A stretch of DNA of 64,000 bases from assembly GCA_903892355.1 (NCBI GenBank), contig CAITIE010000153.1, forward strand, positions 1-64,000. Direction: 5' to 3'. Position numbers and translations under genes: made by a program. Source of the DNA: an uncultured Pirellula sp. Its GTDB lineage: Bacteria; Planctomycetota; Planctomycetia; Pirellulales; Pirellulaceae. Below, piece after piece: positions 36,651-45,174 of this stretch (positions are counted from its first letter, which is position 1; the number at the start of each line of letters is the position of its first letter). The notes beneath the pieces were generated by a model. The model had not been told where the DNA came from. It did no database searches and saw only the letters and a program-made list of their open reading frames with translations.

Positions 36651-38051
36651 ATGCGTCGATCGACTCCCTCTTGGAAATCAACCTCCCTTCTAGCGTTTGC
36701 AATGATCGTGGCACCGACCTCGAATGCATTCTCGCAGCAGAATGGAACACGCCCCGGCGTTCAACCGCGTGCTCCAGGTTATGGCGCTAGTACTTCCGGA
36801 GCTGGTACTTCCGGCGCTGGCACCACACAACCCAACACCCAGGCGGGCAATCCTCCGCCAAACGGGCAACTCAATCCCCAATTCAATCCGCAGCTCAATC
36901 CCCAACTGAACACACCGCAGGCACAAGCCGCCGCGCAGGAAAAGCTTCAGCAAGCGGTTCGCGATGGGCAACAATGGCAGATGCAGGGTCCCAACAATGG
37001 TGGCCAAGTCATCATGCAGCAGCCCTTCCCAAACCTCACGGCCGACGAACAGAAAATGTTGGATCAGGTTCTCGCTTATTGGGAGCAAGAAACATCAAAG
37101 ATTCAGCGATTCAATTGCGAGTTCAGCCGCTGGGAATACGATTCGCAAGCGCCTGGCGTCGCTGAATTAGCACGGCAAATCGGTTCCATGGAAGTCCCGA
37201 TCGCTGCGGGCCAGGGGGTGATTCGATTTCAAAAACCTGATCGCGGGCTTTTCAGAACCGACACCTATTTGAAGATGACTGGGCAACTCACCGCCGACCG
37301 ACGGGTCGAGCTCAAGAAGGACGCGAACAATTTTGGAGAATGGGTTGTCTGCGACGGCAAAAACGTCTGGGACTACGATCGAAAGGTGAAGGTTCGAACC
37401 CGACTCGAACTCCCGCCTGAAATGCAAGGACTCGGGATCATGAACTCACCACTTCCATTCTTGTTCGGGGTAAAAGCCGATGAGATTAAATCGAGGTATT
37501 GGATCCGTATGATCAGTGCCGGTACGGAGAATGGCAGACCCGTCCAGGACAAATATGCAATCGAAGCCTATCCTAAGTATCCTGTCGACGCGGTGAACTA
37601 CCACCACGTTCAAATCGTTCTCGATCGAGAAATGTTCCTACCATTACTGATGGTACTCTTCATGCCGGAGTGGAACGACAAAGGAAGCAACGAGAACGGA
37701 GTCGTGCTCGAACCACGCGATAAACGGATGGTTTATCAGTTCGCGAATCGTCAAACCAACGCCACAATCTTTCAGAAGCTAAGCGAAGCGATCTGGCGTC
37801 AGGAGTTTATTCCGACCGATCCTGGAGCAGGGTGGACGACCAACGAGATTCCGTACCTGCCTGCCCAAAACACGGCAGGACCGGCATCCCCCGGAACAGG
37901 ACCATTCGCTCCAGGACCTCTTGCTCCAGGACAGGGCGTCCCACCCGGTACGCCGCAAGGTCTACCTCCAGCAGGCGCAGGCGCCCCCCAAGGCCAAAGG
38001 ACCGCAAACCCCGGTCTCCCAGCCTCATCGAACACTCCAAAATCTCGCTAA
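36651..38051 (+). CDS. Secreted LolA-like planctomycete protein (TIGR03009 type)
   Basis: 466 residues from the ATG at 36651; a GTG at 36642 would add three. A signal peptide is clear (MRRSTPSWKS, hydrophobic LLAFAMIVAP, cleavage near SNAFS-QQ). A low-complexity linker follows (residues about 35-110, rich in G, T, N, P, Q) with two short internal repeats. The core (about 135-385) starts MLDQVLAYWEQET and contains VIRFQKPDRGLFRTD, DGKNVWDYDRK and VLDREMFLPLLM, which fit a curved beta-sheet fold of the LolA/LppX kind. This matches what I recall of the planctomycete TIGR03009 family. The C-terminus is Pro/Gly/Ala-rich. Lipid or lipoprotein carriage in the periplasm is plausible but unproven. It probably forms an operon with the following lipoprotein and SLC13 carrier. 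Confidence 0.75.
   Translation: MRRSTPSWKSTSLLAFAMIVAPTSNAFSQQNGTRPGVQPRAPGYGASTSGAGTSGAGTTQPNTQAGNPPPNGQLNPQFNPQLNPQLNTPQAQAAAQEKLQQAVRDGQQWQMQGPNNGGQVIMQQPFPNLTADEQKMLDQVLAYWEQETSKIQRFNCEFSRWEYDSQAPGVAELARQIGSMEVPIAAGQGVIRFQKPDRGLFRTDTYLKMTGQLTADRRVELKKDANNFGEWVVCDGKNVWDYDRKVKVRTRLELPPEMQGLGIMNSPLPFLFGVKADEIKSRYWIRMISAGTENGRPVQDKYAIEAYPKYPVDAVNYHHVQIVLDREMFLPLLMVLFMPEWNDKGSNENGVVLEPRDKRMVYQFANRQTNATIFQKLSEAIWRQEFIPTDPGAGWTTNEIPYLPAQNTAGPASPGTGPFAPGPLAPGQGVPPGTPQGLPPAGAGAPQGQRTANPGLPASSNTPKSR
36786..36824 (+). repeat. 15-bp coding tandem repeat (2.6 copies)
   Basis: Units at 36786-36800 and 36801-36815 plus a partial third encode (A-S/G-T-S-G). The repeat lies just behind the signal peptide of the LolA-like protein. 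Confidence 0.75.
36870..36905 (+). repeat. 12-bp coding tandem repeat (3 copies)
   Basis: Three units (CTCAATCCCCAA-like) encode L/F-N-P-Q in the linker behind the signal peptide of the LolA-like protein. Confidence 0.75.
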
Positions 38052-38075
38052 TTGCTTTTGGGGATGGAGACTGCG

Positions 38076-39032
38076 ATGCGCAGCGCGACGCCACGAACCA
38101 CTACACGCCCGATGCTGCTGGGCTCGGGCACTGGTCGAACGACGATCGCACGATGCATTCTACCTCTAGGGTGCTGCCTCGTCTTGAGTAGCACGGGATG
38201 CACAGGTTGGTTACCGACCCAACCGGAACCTCGACCTATCGAAAAAACGTTTGGGAAAACTGAGAGCTCGCGAGACACCATCGGTATCGAATCGATCTTG
38301 ATTCGACTTGATAGCCAACAAGCATCACAGCTTCCGGAATTATGGGCGGCGCTCGACGAACAAGTCATCACGCCGGATACCCGAATCACACTTGACCGCA
38401 ATGGACTACGGGCCGCCAAGGCCGCTGATCATCTCCCGGTGGTGCTTGAAAACTGGGTTCGAGCAAGCGAACGCCGAAGGGACGACGATTCCTTGGAACA
38501 AGCCGGACTGGCTGCCGATGTCTCCTCATTCTGTCAGCTTTGGCGATGCCGGCCCGATTCACGGAAAGAGTTGACTGTTAGGCGATTACCTCAGGACCAA
38601 GCGACTTTATTTTATTTCGATGGCGCCATGAAAGGTGGAACTTTCAACGCTCCGCATTTCTACTACTCTCTTTTCACGGCACCCTCTGGAGACGCATCAG
38701 CACTGGTCCGGTTGGTCCCGGAAATGGAGTACGGCGAGACGAAACGAATCGTCGTGGCAAAGGATTCGGCGATACGGACCGACGAGCGACGCGATGCCAT
38801 TGCATGGGAGTCTCTTGCAGTTCAGTTGCGTCTTCGGCGCGGTGACTGCATCGTTATCGGTGCCACGCAAGAGTCACGGGGGTTGGGGGAGCATTTTTTT
38901 AAGACCCTTACCAAAGACGGCGAAATGCAGCATGTGCTGCTTCTCGTCCGATTGTCTGAGCTGCGCGCCGAAGATATCTTTGCCCCCAATACCAACCCAG
39001 CGGCCACCTCTGCCAGCCGGCTCTTGCCATGA
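38076..39032 (+). CDS. Putative lipoprotein of unknown function
   Basis: 318 residues. The ATG at 38076 has GGAG 6 bases upstream; the frame is open from a TTG at 38052. The N-terminus is basic, then hydrophobic (CILPLGCCLVL), and ends in a lipobox-like S-S-T-G-C at about residue 42, so the mature protein would be lipid-anchored. The rest is soluble, with a charged N-terminal third and a C-terminal part containing VRLVPEMEYGETKRIVV and HFFKTLTKDGEMQHVLLLVRLS. I do not recognise the family. The start is 24 bases after the LolA-like gene, and the stop overlaps the start of the SLC13 gene (ATGA), so the three are probably co-transcribed. Confidence 0.75.
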   Translation: MRSATPRTTTRPMLLGSGTGRTTIARCILPLGCCLVLSSTGCTGWLPTQPEPRPIEKTFGKTESSRDTIGIESILIRLDSQQASQLPELWAALDEQVITPDTRITLDRNGLRAAKAADHLPVVLENWVRASERRRDDDSLEQAGLAADVSSFCQLWRCRPDSRKELTVRRLPQDQATLFYFDGAMKGGTFNAPHFYYSLFTAPSGDASALVRLVPEMEYGETKRIVVAKDSAIRTDERRDAIAWESLAVQLRLRRGDCIVIGATQESRGLGEHFFKTLTKDGEMQHVLLLVRLSELRAEDIFAPNTNPAATSASRLLP

Positions 39033-40450
39033 AGATGTTTAGATTCATCGCGGGACCACTTTTGGGTGCCATCCTCTTTGGTTTGCTCACGCAGTATTTC
39101 GTCTTGGAAACTCCAGCCGCAGCCGTGGCGATGCTTAGCCTGTGGATGGCCCTTTGGTGGGTAACCGAAGCCGTCCCGTTGGAGCTGACGGCGCTTCTGC
39201 CTATGTTGGTATTGCCACTTACCGGGCTCTACCCGGAAAACGCCATGATGAAATCGTGCGCACCCTACGCGCATGAGAGCGTCTACTTTTTCCTAGGTGG
39301 TTTCGGACTTGGCTTGGCTATCGAAAAAACCACGCTCCACCGCCGTGGAGCACTCTTCTTGCTTCGCTGGGCGGGTTCGAATGCGGCAACCGTGGTTGGA
39401 ACATTCATGCTCTGCACCGCTCTCTTGAGCATGTGGATGAACAACACGGCGACCACCATGTTGATGCTTCCGTTGGCGATGAGCGTCATTGCAACCCAGG
39501 AGAATCGACGCTTCGCGACGTCGTTACTTATCGGAGTCGCTTACGCAGCCAGCATCGGTGGGATGGGCACTCTGGTAGGTACCGCTCCGAACATATTCTT
39601 CGCGGGCTTTCTCGAACAGAACAACATCGAACTCGGCTTTCTCAATTGGATGGCTATCGCTCTGCCAATCGTCGCGACCTTGCTCGTGGGCTGCTGGGTT
39701 TGGATGGTCTGGATTCTCTGGCCGATGGGGGATTTGAAAGTCGAAGTCCCCTCCGCTTGGAAGGAAGAATGGGCCAGCAACCCCGGTTTCACAGCCAAGC
39801 AAACCACCACCTTGATCATCTTTTCGATCGCCGCATGCATGTGGATCCTGCGCGATCCTATGCTTGCGTATTTTGATGGAACTACCGTCGGAACCTGGAT
39901 CAAATTGATCAATGACCCATGGATCGCGATGGCGTCAATGGCGGCGCTGTTGATCTTCCCGATTGGCTCCCCTGTCCTGGAATGGGCGGATATCGAACGC
40001 ATCCCGTGGGGGGTACTTCTTCTCTTTGGAGGAGGAATGAGCCTGTCGATCGCGATCAGCGCCTCTGGCTTGGACAAGCATATCGCTGCGATCGCCTCGC
40101 AACTCCATGGCGTGCCAACCTACCTATTGATCACTTGCGTGGTGATTCTCGTGATTGCCATCTCGGAATTGGCCAGCAACCTTGCTACTGCCACCACCAT
40201 GATCCCTATCTTGATGAGCGCCGCACCAGCAATGGGGATCGACCCCTTGACGCTCCTGAGTGCTACAGTTCTAGCCAGCAGTTGCGGTTTCATGATGCCG
40301 GTTGCCACACCGCCAAACACGCTCGTGTTCGCACAACGCCGATTCCCGGTACGCGACATGCTACTGGCTGGCTTGGGGCTTAACATCCTCTCAGCGATCG
40401 CGATCCCCTTCTTCGTGCTCTGGATCCTGCCGTGGGTGGTGCGTCGCTAA
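39029..40450 (+). CDS. SLC13/DASS-family anion:sodium symporter
   Basis: 473 residues with about 11-12 membrane segments. Family members carry dicarboxylates, sulfate or phosphate together with sodium into the cytoplasm. The two inverted halves each show the expected short polar signature in a broken helix: SMWMNNTATTMLML (about residue 132) and ASNLATATTMIPI (about residue 385). GMGTLVGTAPN (about residue 175) and CGFMMPVATPPNTLVF (about residue 420) are the matching substrate-site loops. The substrate is not determinable. Its start overlaps the preceding lipoprotein stop by ATGA. It ends only 2 bases before the stop of the convergent lipoprotein gene. Confidence 0.9.
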   Translation: MKMFRFIAGPLLGAILFGLLTQYFVLETPAAAVAMLSLWMALWWVTEAVPLELTALLPMLVLPLTGLYPENAMMKSCAPYAHESVYFFLGGFGLGLAIEKTTLHRRGALFLLRWAGSNAATVVGTFMLCTALLSMWMNNTATTMLMLPLAMSVIATQENRRFATSLLIGVAYAASIGGMGTLVGTAPNIFFAGFLEQNNIELGFLNWMAIALPIVATLLVGCWVWMVWILWPMGDLKVEVPSAWKEEWASNPGFTAKQTTTLIIFSIAACMWILRDPMLAYFDGTTVGTWIKLINDPWIAMASMAALLIFPIGSPVLEWADIERIPWGVLLLFGGGMSLSIAISASGLDKHIAAIASQLHGVPTYLLITCVVILVIAISELASNLATATTMIPILMSAAPAMGIDPLTLLSATVLASSCGFMMPVATPPNTLVFAQRRFPVRDMLLAGLGLNILSAIAIPFFVLWILPWVVRR

Positions 40451-40452
40451 AG

Positions 40453-41106
40453 TCACTTGCCCTTCAAGTCCAGTTCGCTGATCTGCTCGAACGTCTTGGT
40501 CGAACTCGATTCGGTCAGCATCTCTTGGCGAACGATCCGACCTGGAATCTCCTCCGAACGCCACAGCTTGACCGTCATCGGTCCGGCTTCGTTATTCTCT
40601 GTCCATTCGAAGACTTCTGCATTCACTTCCAACTCGCCAATCGACACACGCTCCTCACCAACCAGTTTGGCTTTGCTCGACGGCAACAAAAACAGTTCCG
40701 GCTTCAATCCGCTGGGTAGCGCGAACTTGGCAGGGTATGTCGCGCTGCTGGGTGGATTGTTTTCTGGAGGGGTATCAGTGCGCACCACCGAGACCTGGCT
40801 ACCAACTACGACCTGTTCCGGCGACTTGTCCTCAAGCCACATTTTGGTCGTCACTAGAACTTCGCCAAATTCATTGGTAACCACTCGTTTCCGGATCGCG
40901 GATGCACCTACCGGGAATCGACTCCAGTTGGAGTACTCCGGATGATCGAGCAGAACGGGACTTGGAACCGTTTCGCGTTGGGCCGTACTACCCGATTGAG
41001 AAAGCGCCGTCTTGGGAACAATCGGCCGCTTGTCCTCACATCCGATTGCCAAGCAACCAGTTACTATCAAAATTACGAACACCCTACTAACGCGATGATG
41101 ATGCAT
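40453..41106 (-). CDS. Putative lipoprotein of unknown function
   Basis: 217 residues from the ATG at 41106; the frame continues upstream to 41202 but that extension lacks signal-like character. The N-terminus has M-H-H-H-R, a hydrophobic run (VFVILIVTGCLA) and a lipobox L-A-I-G-C at about residue 22. The mature part contains ASAIRKRVVTNEFGEVLVTTKMWL and ends in a segment with WRSEEIPGRIVRQEM, a beta-rich layout. No family is recognised. It is the last gene of a minus-strand cluster behind a DUF1559 protein and a small lipoprotein, an arrangement frequent in planctomycetes. Confidence 0.72.
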   Translation of the reverse strand: MHHHRVSRVFVILIVTGCLAIGCEDKRPIVPKTALSQSGSTAQRETVPSPVLLDHPEYSNWSRFPVGASAIRKRVVTNEFGEVLVTTKMWLEDKSPEQVVVGSQVSVVRTDTPPENNPPSSATYPAKFALPSGLKPELFLLPSSKAKLVGEERVSIGELEVNAEVFEWTENNEAGPMTVKLWRSEEIPGRIVRQEMLTESSSTKTFEQISELDLKGK

Positions 41107-41164
41107 AGCAATCCCGTTCTTGCATGTGAAAACTGGATAATCAGCCAATAGGTAAACTTTGTGG

Positions 41165-41344
41165 CTACTTGCCAGCGCTCCCTTGGCTCTCCTCATTTTC
41201 AATCGCTTTATCCTCCGCGCGGATTTTTGCCTTTTGCTCCTCCGTCAACTCACCCGTCGGGAGAATCGGCGCACTGCTACCCCCGCATCCCAGAGTTACG
41301 CAGAAAAGTCCCATCCAGCTCCATTTTGTCAATTTCGTCAGCAT
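41165..41344 (-). CDS. Small lipoprotein (59 residues)
   Basis: ATG at 41344. The sequence has MLTKLTKWSW, a short hydrophobic core and a lipobox V-T-L-G-C at about residue 19, then a Gly/Ser spacer and a charged helix (TGELTEEQKAKIRAEDKAIE). Tiny lipoproteins of this build commonly follow DUF1559 genes in planctomycetes, which is the context here. Function unknown. The longer frame to 41392 adds a Cys-rich, non-signal stretch that overlaps the hairpin at 41377-41405 and is unlikely. Confidence 0.65.
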   Translation of the reverse strand: MLTKLTKWSWMGLFCVTLGCGGSSAPILPTGELTEEQKAKIRAEDKAIENEESQGSAGK

Positions 41345-41376
41345 CTCACACTCTCTGATTCTAGATACAACACAAG

Positions 41377-41405
41377 CAGGCGGCTCACGCATTGTGAGCC
41401 GCCTG
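41377..41405. terminator. Perfect 12-bp hairpin between DUF1559 and small lipoprotein genes
   Basis: CAGGCGGCTCAC (41377-41388) pairs perfectly with GTGAGCCGCCTG (41394-41405) around a GCATT loop. On the minus strand it lies 44 bases after the DUF1559 stop and 32 bases before the next start. It is followed by only a weak U-rich stretch (CTTGTGTTGT). It may be a partial terminator or an mRNA-stabilising stem that lowers expression of the downstream lipoproteins. Confidence 0.55.
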
Positions 41406-41421
41406 TATTTGAAACCGGTCT

Positions 41422-41453
41422 TCGACAGGCAATTACTTCGACCAGCAATTACT
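41422..41453. repeat. 16-bp imperfect direct repeat (2 copies)
   Basis: TCGACAGGCAATTACT (41422-41437) and TCGACCAGCAATTACT (41438-41453) lie head to tail over the 3' end of the DUF1559 gene. Confidence 0.6.
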
Positions 41454-42546
41454 CGTCGGTGTTTACAGTCTGTCCATCATCGATCACGCACAGGTACATC
41501 CAAACCATCGGATCAACGCTAAACGGAGAGAAACGGACAGAACCATCGGCATAGGTCGCATTCAAGCCACTTCCATGGCTTGATCCGAAATACCGTCGCC
41601 AGACGTTGCTACCGTCGTTGGGATTGGAAGGTGACCCGGCGATCTTGATGGTCGGATCAAAGTCCGACTTAGGTGGGAAATGGTAACGGATTACGCATTC
41701 GTCCCAACCAGCGTTGTTCCATCGTTCGTTGTCACCACCATCTACGCCAAAGCGTTTGTGGGGCAAGCATTTTTCGGCGGCCATGATGGAGGATGAGGTT
41801 CCATCGGTGATGTCGCGCAGCCTTCGTTTGGCTCCTTGCGCAGACCACACGATGATTCCTTGTCGGCCTGGCTGCGTCCCAAAGTTTTCTGGGGTTCGCT
41901 CATTGCGGCGCGGTGACATCCCCAGAGGTGCTGCTGGGATATCGCCCCAATTCTCATGCACTTCACCTTGGTAGAAACCAGCGTTTCCAGCATAGTCGCT
42001 GCGGGCAAAGAGTCCGCCACCGTACACGGCCCCGCTGCGACGCGAAGGGCAATAGTAAATAGGGATGATCGAGCGCGCTACATCATCCTCGCCGTTGTAG
42101 TTCGCTGGACGACTCGCATGGATCGGGGGCAGATCGAACCTGGCAAGGTTGTAAACGTTCTGCCCTTCGACATAAGGAAGGATTTTAAACCAGTGGCTCC
42201 AACCCTTTGGGCTAGCCGCGTTGCAGCAGGTAGTGCCGCTCTCATACGCACCAACAGGTTCGTTGTAAACCATCCCCGGCAAACTCGGATCGCCATCGTA
42301 AGGACCTTGAGGCAAGTGCTTCAACGCCGATTCGTGGTTCATGAACGCGAGTCCAATTTGACGCATATTGCTTGAGCAAGACATGCGCCGTGCTGCTTCC
42401 CGAGCTGCTTGCACAGCAGGCAGCAGAAGCCCCACAAGAATTCCGATGATTGCGATGACAACCAACAGCTCGACCAGCGTGAAGGCTTGTCGTCCTCGCA
42501 TTGGCGCAACACGCCAAACGCTCTTACTCCACCAACCCTTAGCCAT
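41449..42546 (-). CDS. DUF1559 (SBP_bac_10) pseudopilin-like protein
   Basis: 365 residues. GGGAG lies 7 bases before the ATG. Residues 17-45 hold a type IV prepilin cleavage site and helix ([22 protein letters not shown]). The long globular DUF1559 domain follows, beginning [11 protein letters not shown]. The C-terminal [14 protein letters not shown] is the H-X9-DG signature of the planctomycete family. Such proteins are thought to be processed by a prepilin peptidase and anchored or assembled at the cytoplasmic membrane; their role is not established. They occur in many paralogues per planctomycete genome, so this is good taxonomic evidence. It is first in a minus-strand cluster with two lipoproteins. 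Confidence 0.93.
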   Translation of the reverse strand: MAKGWWSKSVWRVAPMRGRQAFTLVELLVVIAIIGILVGLLLPAVQAAREAARRMSCSSNMRQIGLAFMNHESALKHLPQGPYDGDPSLPGMVYNEPVGAYESGTTCCNAASPKGWSHWFKILPYVEGQNVYNLARFDLPPIHASRPANYNGEDDVARSIIPIYYCPSRRSGAVYGGGLFARSDYAGNAGFYQGEVHENWGDIPAAPLGMSPRRNERTPENFGTQPGRQGIIVWSAQGAKRRLRDITDGTSSSIMAAEKCLPHKRFGVDGGDNERWNNAGWDECVIRYHFPPKSDFDPTIKIAGSPSNPNDGSNVWRRYFGSSHGSGLNATYADGSVRFSPFSVDPMVWMYLCVIDDGQTVNTDE

Positions 42547-42840
42547 ATGAAAACTCCCAAAAATAGTTTCGCTGAGCTAGCCGATTCGCGACCTAGCGTC
42601 AGCCATGGAATCGAATGACGTGCGGGAAGATAACGACCAAGGGGTCCGCGCCAACTATTACGAAATCGACTTCACAGAACCTTCGTCAATTTCAAACAAA
42701 ACTCATCGACAACCATCGGTTTGTGTGAAGCAAGCACCAAGCTCTGGTAAAGATCCTGTGTAGAAGGAACCGACGTTCCGACTGGACGCAACAAGAACAA
42801 AAGCAAATCACGGAACGAATGGCTCGCACCAAGCACCATG

Positions 42841-42865
42841 AACTAAGAACTAAGAACCAAGAACC
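42841..42865. repeat. 7-bp tandem repeat (about 3.6 copies)
   Basis: AACTAAG, AACTAAG, AACCAAG and AACC follow head to tail in the leader of the uxuB-like gene. Confidence 0.7.
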
Positions 42866-42962
42866 TCACTCGTACGACTCCCGATCTGTCCCTGGTTTTC
42901 CTTCAGCAAGTAGCACCCCAACGCTCCGAGGTTCAGAAAATGGTTGTAACCGATGAAATTTC

Positions 42963-42985
42963 GGCGAAAAACTTGGTTTTTCGCC
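42963..42985 (+). promoter_or_regulatory. Perfect 10-bp hairpin in the uxuB-like leader
   Basis: GGCGAAAAAC (42963-42972) pairs with GTTTTTCGCC (42976-42985) across a 3-base loop. It ends 79 bases before the chosen start codon at 43065. It could be an mRNA stem in the leader; no T-run follows, so it is not a standard terminator. Confidence 0.4.
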
Positions 42986-43064
42986 CCCTTGCAGATGAAG
43001 CGATGTTGTCATCCAATTGGGCCTTGTCGCAAATGAAAAACCTCGTCCGAACATGAGACTAGCC

Positions 43065-43880
43065 ATGGGTTTAGAAAGTCTTTTTCAGCTTGAAAATCGT
43101 GTCGCCGTTGTGATCGGAGGATCCGGTGCCCTGGGGGGCGCAATGGCCTCTGCATTGGGATCCGCAGGGGCACGTATTGCCGTGGTGGGACGGAATGCGG
43201 AGCGGGGGATGAGCAGGGCCGAAGATATCCGACGCGCGGGTGGCGAGGCGGTCTTCGTTTCCGCCGACGCGATGAACCGCGAATCCATGATGCACGCTCG
43301 CGACCATATCGAGAAATCGCTGGGACCCGTCGACATTTTGATCAATGCCGCCGGTGGAAACCAAAGCGGTGCGACCTTGCAGCCTGGAGATGACTTTTGC
43401 AACCTATCGCTCGAGGCCTGGCAGCAGGTATTCGACCTGAATCTGATCGGCGGAACGGTCATGCCATGTCAGGTTTTTGGCGAAACGATGCTTTTGCGCA
43501 ATTCCGGAAGCATCATCAACGTGGCATCGATGTCTGGGATCATCCCTTTATCACGCGTTGTCGCGTATTCAGCCGCCAAAGCAGCCGTGATTAACTTCAC
43601 CAAGTTCCTCGCCCGCGAATGGGCTCCCCGCGGTATCCGAGTGAACTGCATCAGTCCTGGATTCTTCCCCGCCGAACAAAATCGCAGCTTACTGTACAAC
43701 CCCGACGGAAGCCTCGCTCCTCGCGGAGAGCAAATCATCAATCACACTCCCATGGGTCGGTTCGGTTATGCCCACGAACTCGCCGGCTCCGTAGTGTACC
43801 TCGCATCTCCCACCGCATCCTCCTTCGTCACCGGACATAACTTGGTCGTCGATGGTGGCTTTTCCTCAACAACGATCTAA
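43065..43880 (+). CDS. uxuB: SDR-family D-mannonate oxidoreductase (fructuronate reductase)-like
   Basis: 271 residues from the ATG at 43065 (MGLESLFQLENRVAVV); the frame is open from a TTG at 43017. It has the SDR nucleotide site GGSGALGG, the structural INAAGGN, a catalytic Ser in VASMSG and Y-S-A-A-K. The C-terminus (PDGSLAPRGEQI, HTPMGRFG, VVDGGFS) closely follows SDR-type D-mannonate oxidoreductases rather than generic FabG-like proteins. Those enzymes interconvert D-fructuronate and D-mannonate in the cytoplasm using NAD(H), in hexuronate breakdown. A KDG-type kinase follows 113 bases downstream, which supports the call. The mannonate dehydratase step between them is not encoded in the window. 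Confidence 0.75.
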   Translation: MGLESLFQLENRVAVVIGGSGALGGAMASALGSAGARIAVVGRNAERGMSRAEDIRRAGGEAVFVSADAMNRESMMHARDHIEKSLGPVDILINAAGGNQSGATLQPGDDFCNLSLEAWQQVFDLNLIGGTVMPCQVFGETMLLRNSGSIINVASMSGIIPLSRVVAYSAAKAAVINFTKFLAREWAPRGIRVNCISPGFFPAEQNRSLLYNPDGSLAPRGEQIINHTPMGRFGYAHELAGSVVYLASPTASSFVTGHNLVVDGGFSSTTI

Positions 43881-43886
43881 CTCCCT

Positions 43887-43937
43887 ATTGCGATCCGAGC
43901 GATATTGCGATCTGGGCAATTTTGCGATCGGGGCAAA
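43887..43937. repeat. 17-bp tandem repeat (3 copies) between uxuB-like and kinase genes
   Basis: Units at 43887-43903, 43904-43920 and 43921-43937 share the core TTGCGATC followed by an RGGGC-like part, with about three to five differences between units. The repeat is non-coding and 56 bases before the kinase start. Confidence 0.75.
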
Positions 43938-43993
43938 TATCGAACCCAAAACCACTGTTCTAAAAACTGATTTCATTAACTTCTGGAGACACC

Positions 43994-45076
43994 ATGTCCA
44001 AACTTGCGATCCGTACCGATGCTTGCGAACTCGATTTTCTTTCCTTAGGAGCATTGGTCCATCGCCTCGACCCAGGCATCATCCCTTTTCGCAAGGCTCG
44101 GACGTTCGATGTCCATGTTTCGGGCGGTGAATACAACGTCGCAGCAAACCTTGCCGATTGCTTCGGATTGAAAACCGGTGTGGCCACCGCTATGGTGAAC
44201 TATGGTATCGGAGAATTGGTACAGACTCGCGTTAAAGAAATGGGAGTCAAAACGTTTTACAAGCACTTTGAGCACGATGGTGTCCGTGGCCCAAACATCG
44301 CAACCGTCTATAGCGATCGCGGGCAAGGGGTACGTCCACCGGTGGTTTATTACAACCGGGCCAATGAAGCAGGAGCCATGCTCAAGCCAGGGGACTTTGA
44401 TTGGAAGAGCATCTTCACGACGGGAGTCCGCTGGTTCCACTCCGGAGGGATCTTTGCCTCCCTCTCCAACACCACTTCGGAATTGATCATCGAGGGGATG
44501 CAAGCCGCCCAGGCTGCCGGTGCCGTCACCTCGTTCGACTTGAATTACCGCGCGAAAATTTGGGCCACCATCGGCGGTCCATCGAAGGGCCAGGAAATGA
44601 TTAGCAAGATCGTCAAACACGTCGATATGCTTGTCGGCAACGAAGAAGACCTCCAGAAAGGTCTCGGTATCGAGGGCCAAGACGTCGAGCATAAATCCGA
44701 ACTCGATCCGGATGCTTTCTTCAAGATGATCGATCGAACCATTGAGAAATTCCCGAATGTCAAAATGGTCGCCACCACGTTGCGCGAGGTAAAATCTACC
44801 AATCGCCATGAATGGGCCGCCGTCCTCTGGTATGATGGAAAACGGTATATCAGCCCAACGATGCACCTGGACGTCATCGACCGAATCGGCGGTGGTGATG
44901 GTTTTGCCGCTGGATTGATTTATGGCATGCTCGCAGGAAAAGATCCCGAGCAAGCGTTGCGACTTGGCTGGGCTCACGGCGCGTTGCTGACCACATTCCC
45001 CGGCGATACCACCATGGCAAAATTGCCCGAGGTGGAAACGTTGGCCAAGGGTGGTTCGGCCCGCGTTCAACGTTAA
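43994..45076 (+). CDS. kdgK: PfkB-family sugar kinase, probably 2-keto-3-deoxygluconate kinase
   Basis: 360 residues. GGAG lies 6 bases before the ATG. The ribokinase/PfkB fold is shown by an N-terminal substrate site (VSGGEYNVAANLA, about residues 40-53) and a C-terminal anion-hole and catalytic region RIGGGDGFAAGLIYG (about residue 300), with Asp as the expected base. The usual G-A-G-D-A is G-G-G-D-G here. The protein is longer than typical KdgK, with an additional segment around residues 215-260. Together with the preceding D-mannonate oxidoreductase-like gene it suggests phosphorylation of KDG to KDPG in hexuronate use. Specificity for another keto-sugar acid cannot be excluded. Confidence 0.72.
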   Translation: MSKLAIRTDACELDFLSLGALVHRLDPGIIPFRKARTFDVHVSGGEYNVAANLADCFGLKTGVATAMVNYGIGELVQTRVKEMGVKTFYKHFEHDGVRGPNIATVYSDRGQGVRPPVVYYNRANEAGAMLKPGDFDWKSIFTTGVRWFHSGGIFASLSNTTSELIIEGMQAAQAAGAVTSFDLNYRAKIWATIGGPSKGQEMISKIVKHVDMLVGNEEDLQKGLGIEGQDVEHKSELDPDAFFKMIDRTIEKFPNVKMVATTLREVKSTNRHEWAAVLWYDGKRYISPTMHLDVIDRIGGGDGFAAGLIYGMLAGKDPEQALRLGWAHGALLTTFPGDTTMAKLPEVETLAKGGSARVQR

Positions 45077-45106
45077 CCTCAGCCAAGCTCTGCGAAACCA
45101 ACGGAT

Positions 45107-45169
45107 TCGCTTCGGCGATGGAGATTGTCGCTTCGGCGATGGAGATTGTCGCTTCGGCGATGGAGATTG
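45107..45169 (+). repeat. 21-bp tandem repeat (3 exact copies) at the start of the GspF-like gene
   Basis: Three identical units at 45107-45127, 45128-45148 and 45149-45169, core CTTCGGCGATGGAGATTG. Each contains an ATG followed by GAG, so each offers both a start codon in frame with the downstream gene and a GGAG that can act as a Shine-Dalgarno sequence. Confidence 0.9.
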
Positions 45170-45174
45170 ATTCG

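Larger units (their letters stand above)
42547..43064. other. Divergent intergenic region (DUF1559 / uxuB-like)
   Basis: About 520 bases without a supportable gene. It contains the 7-bp tandem repeat at 42841-42865, a short symmetric GGTT-GT-AACC at 42942-42951 and the hairpin at 42963-42985. Promoters for both flanking genes must lie here, but I cannot place them with confidence. Confidence 0.5.

Noticed and set aside
42942-42951. GGTT-GT-AACC as a GntR-type operator for the uxuB-like gene
   Set aside because: Only four paired bases on each side are symmetric; too short to call without a second copy.
45107-45169. Possible CRISPR-like repeat
   Set aside because: Units are directly adjacent with no spacers, and no cas genes are present. 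The same holds for the other short tandem repeats.
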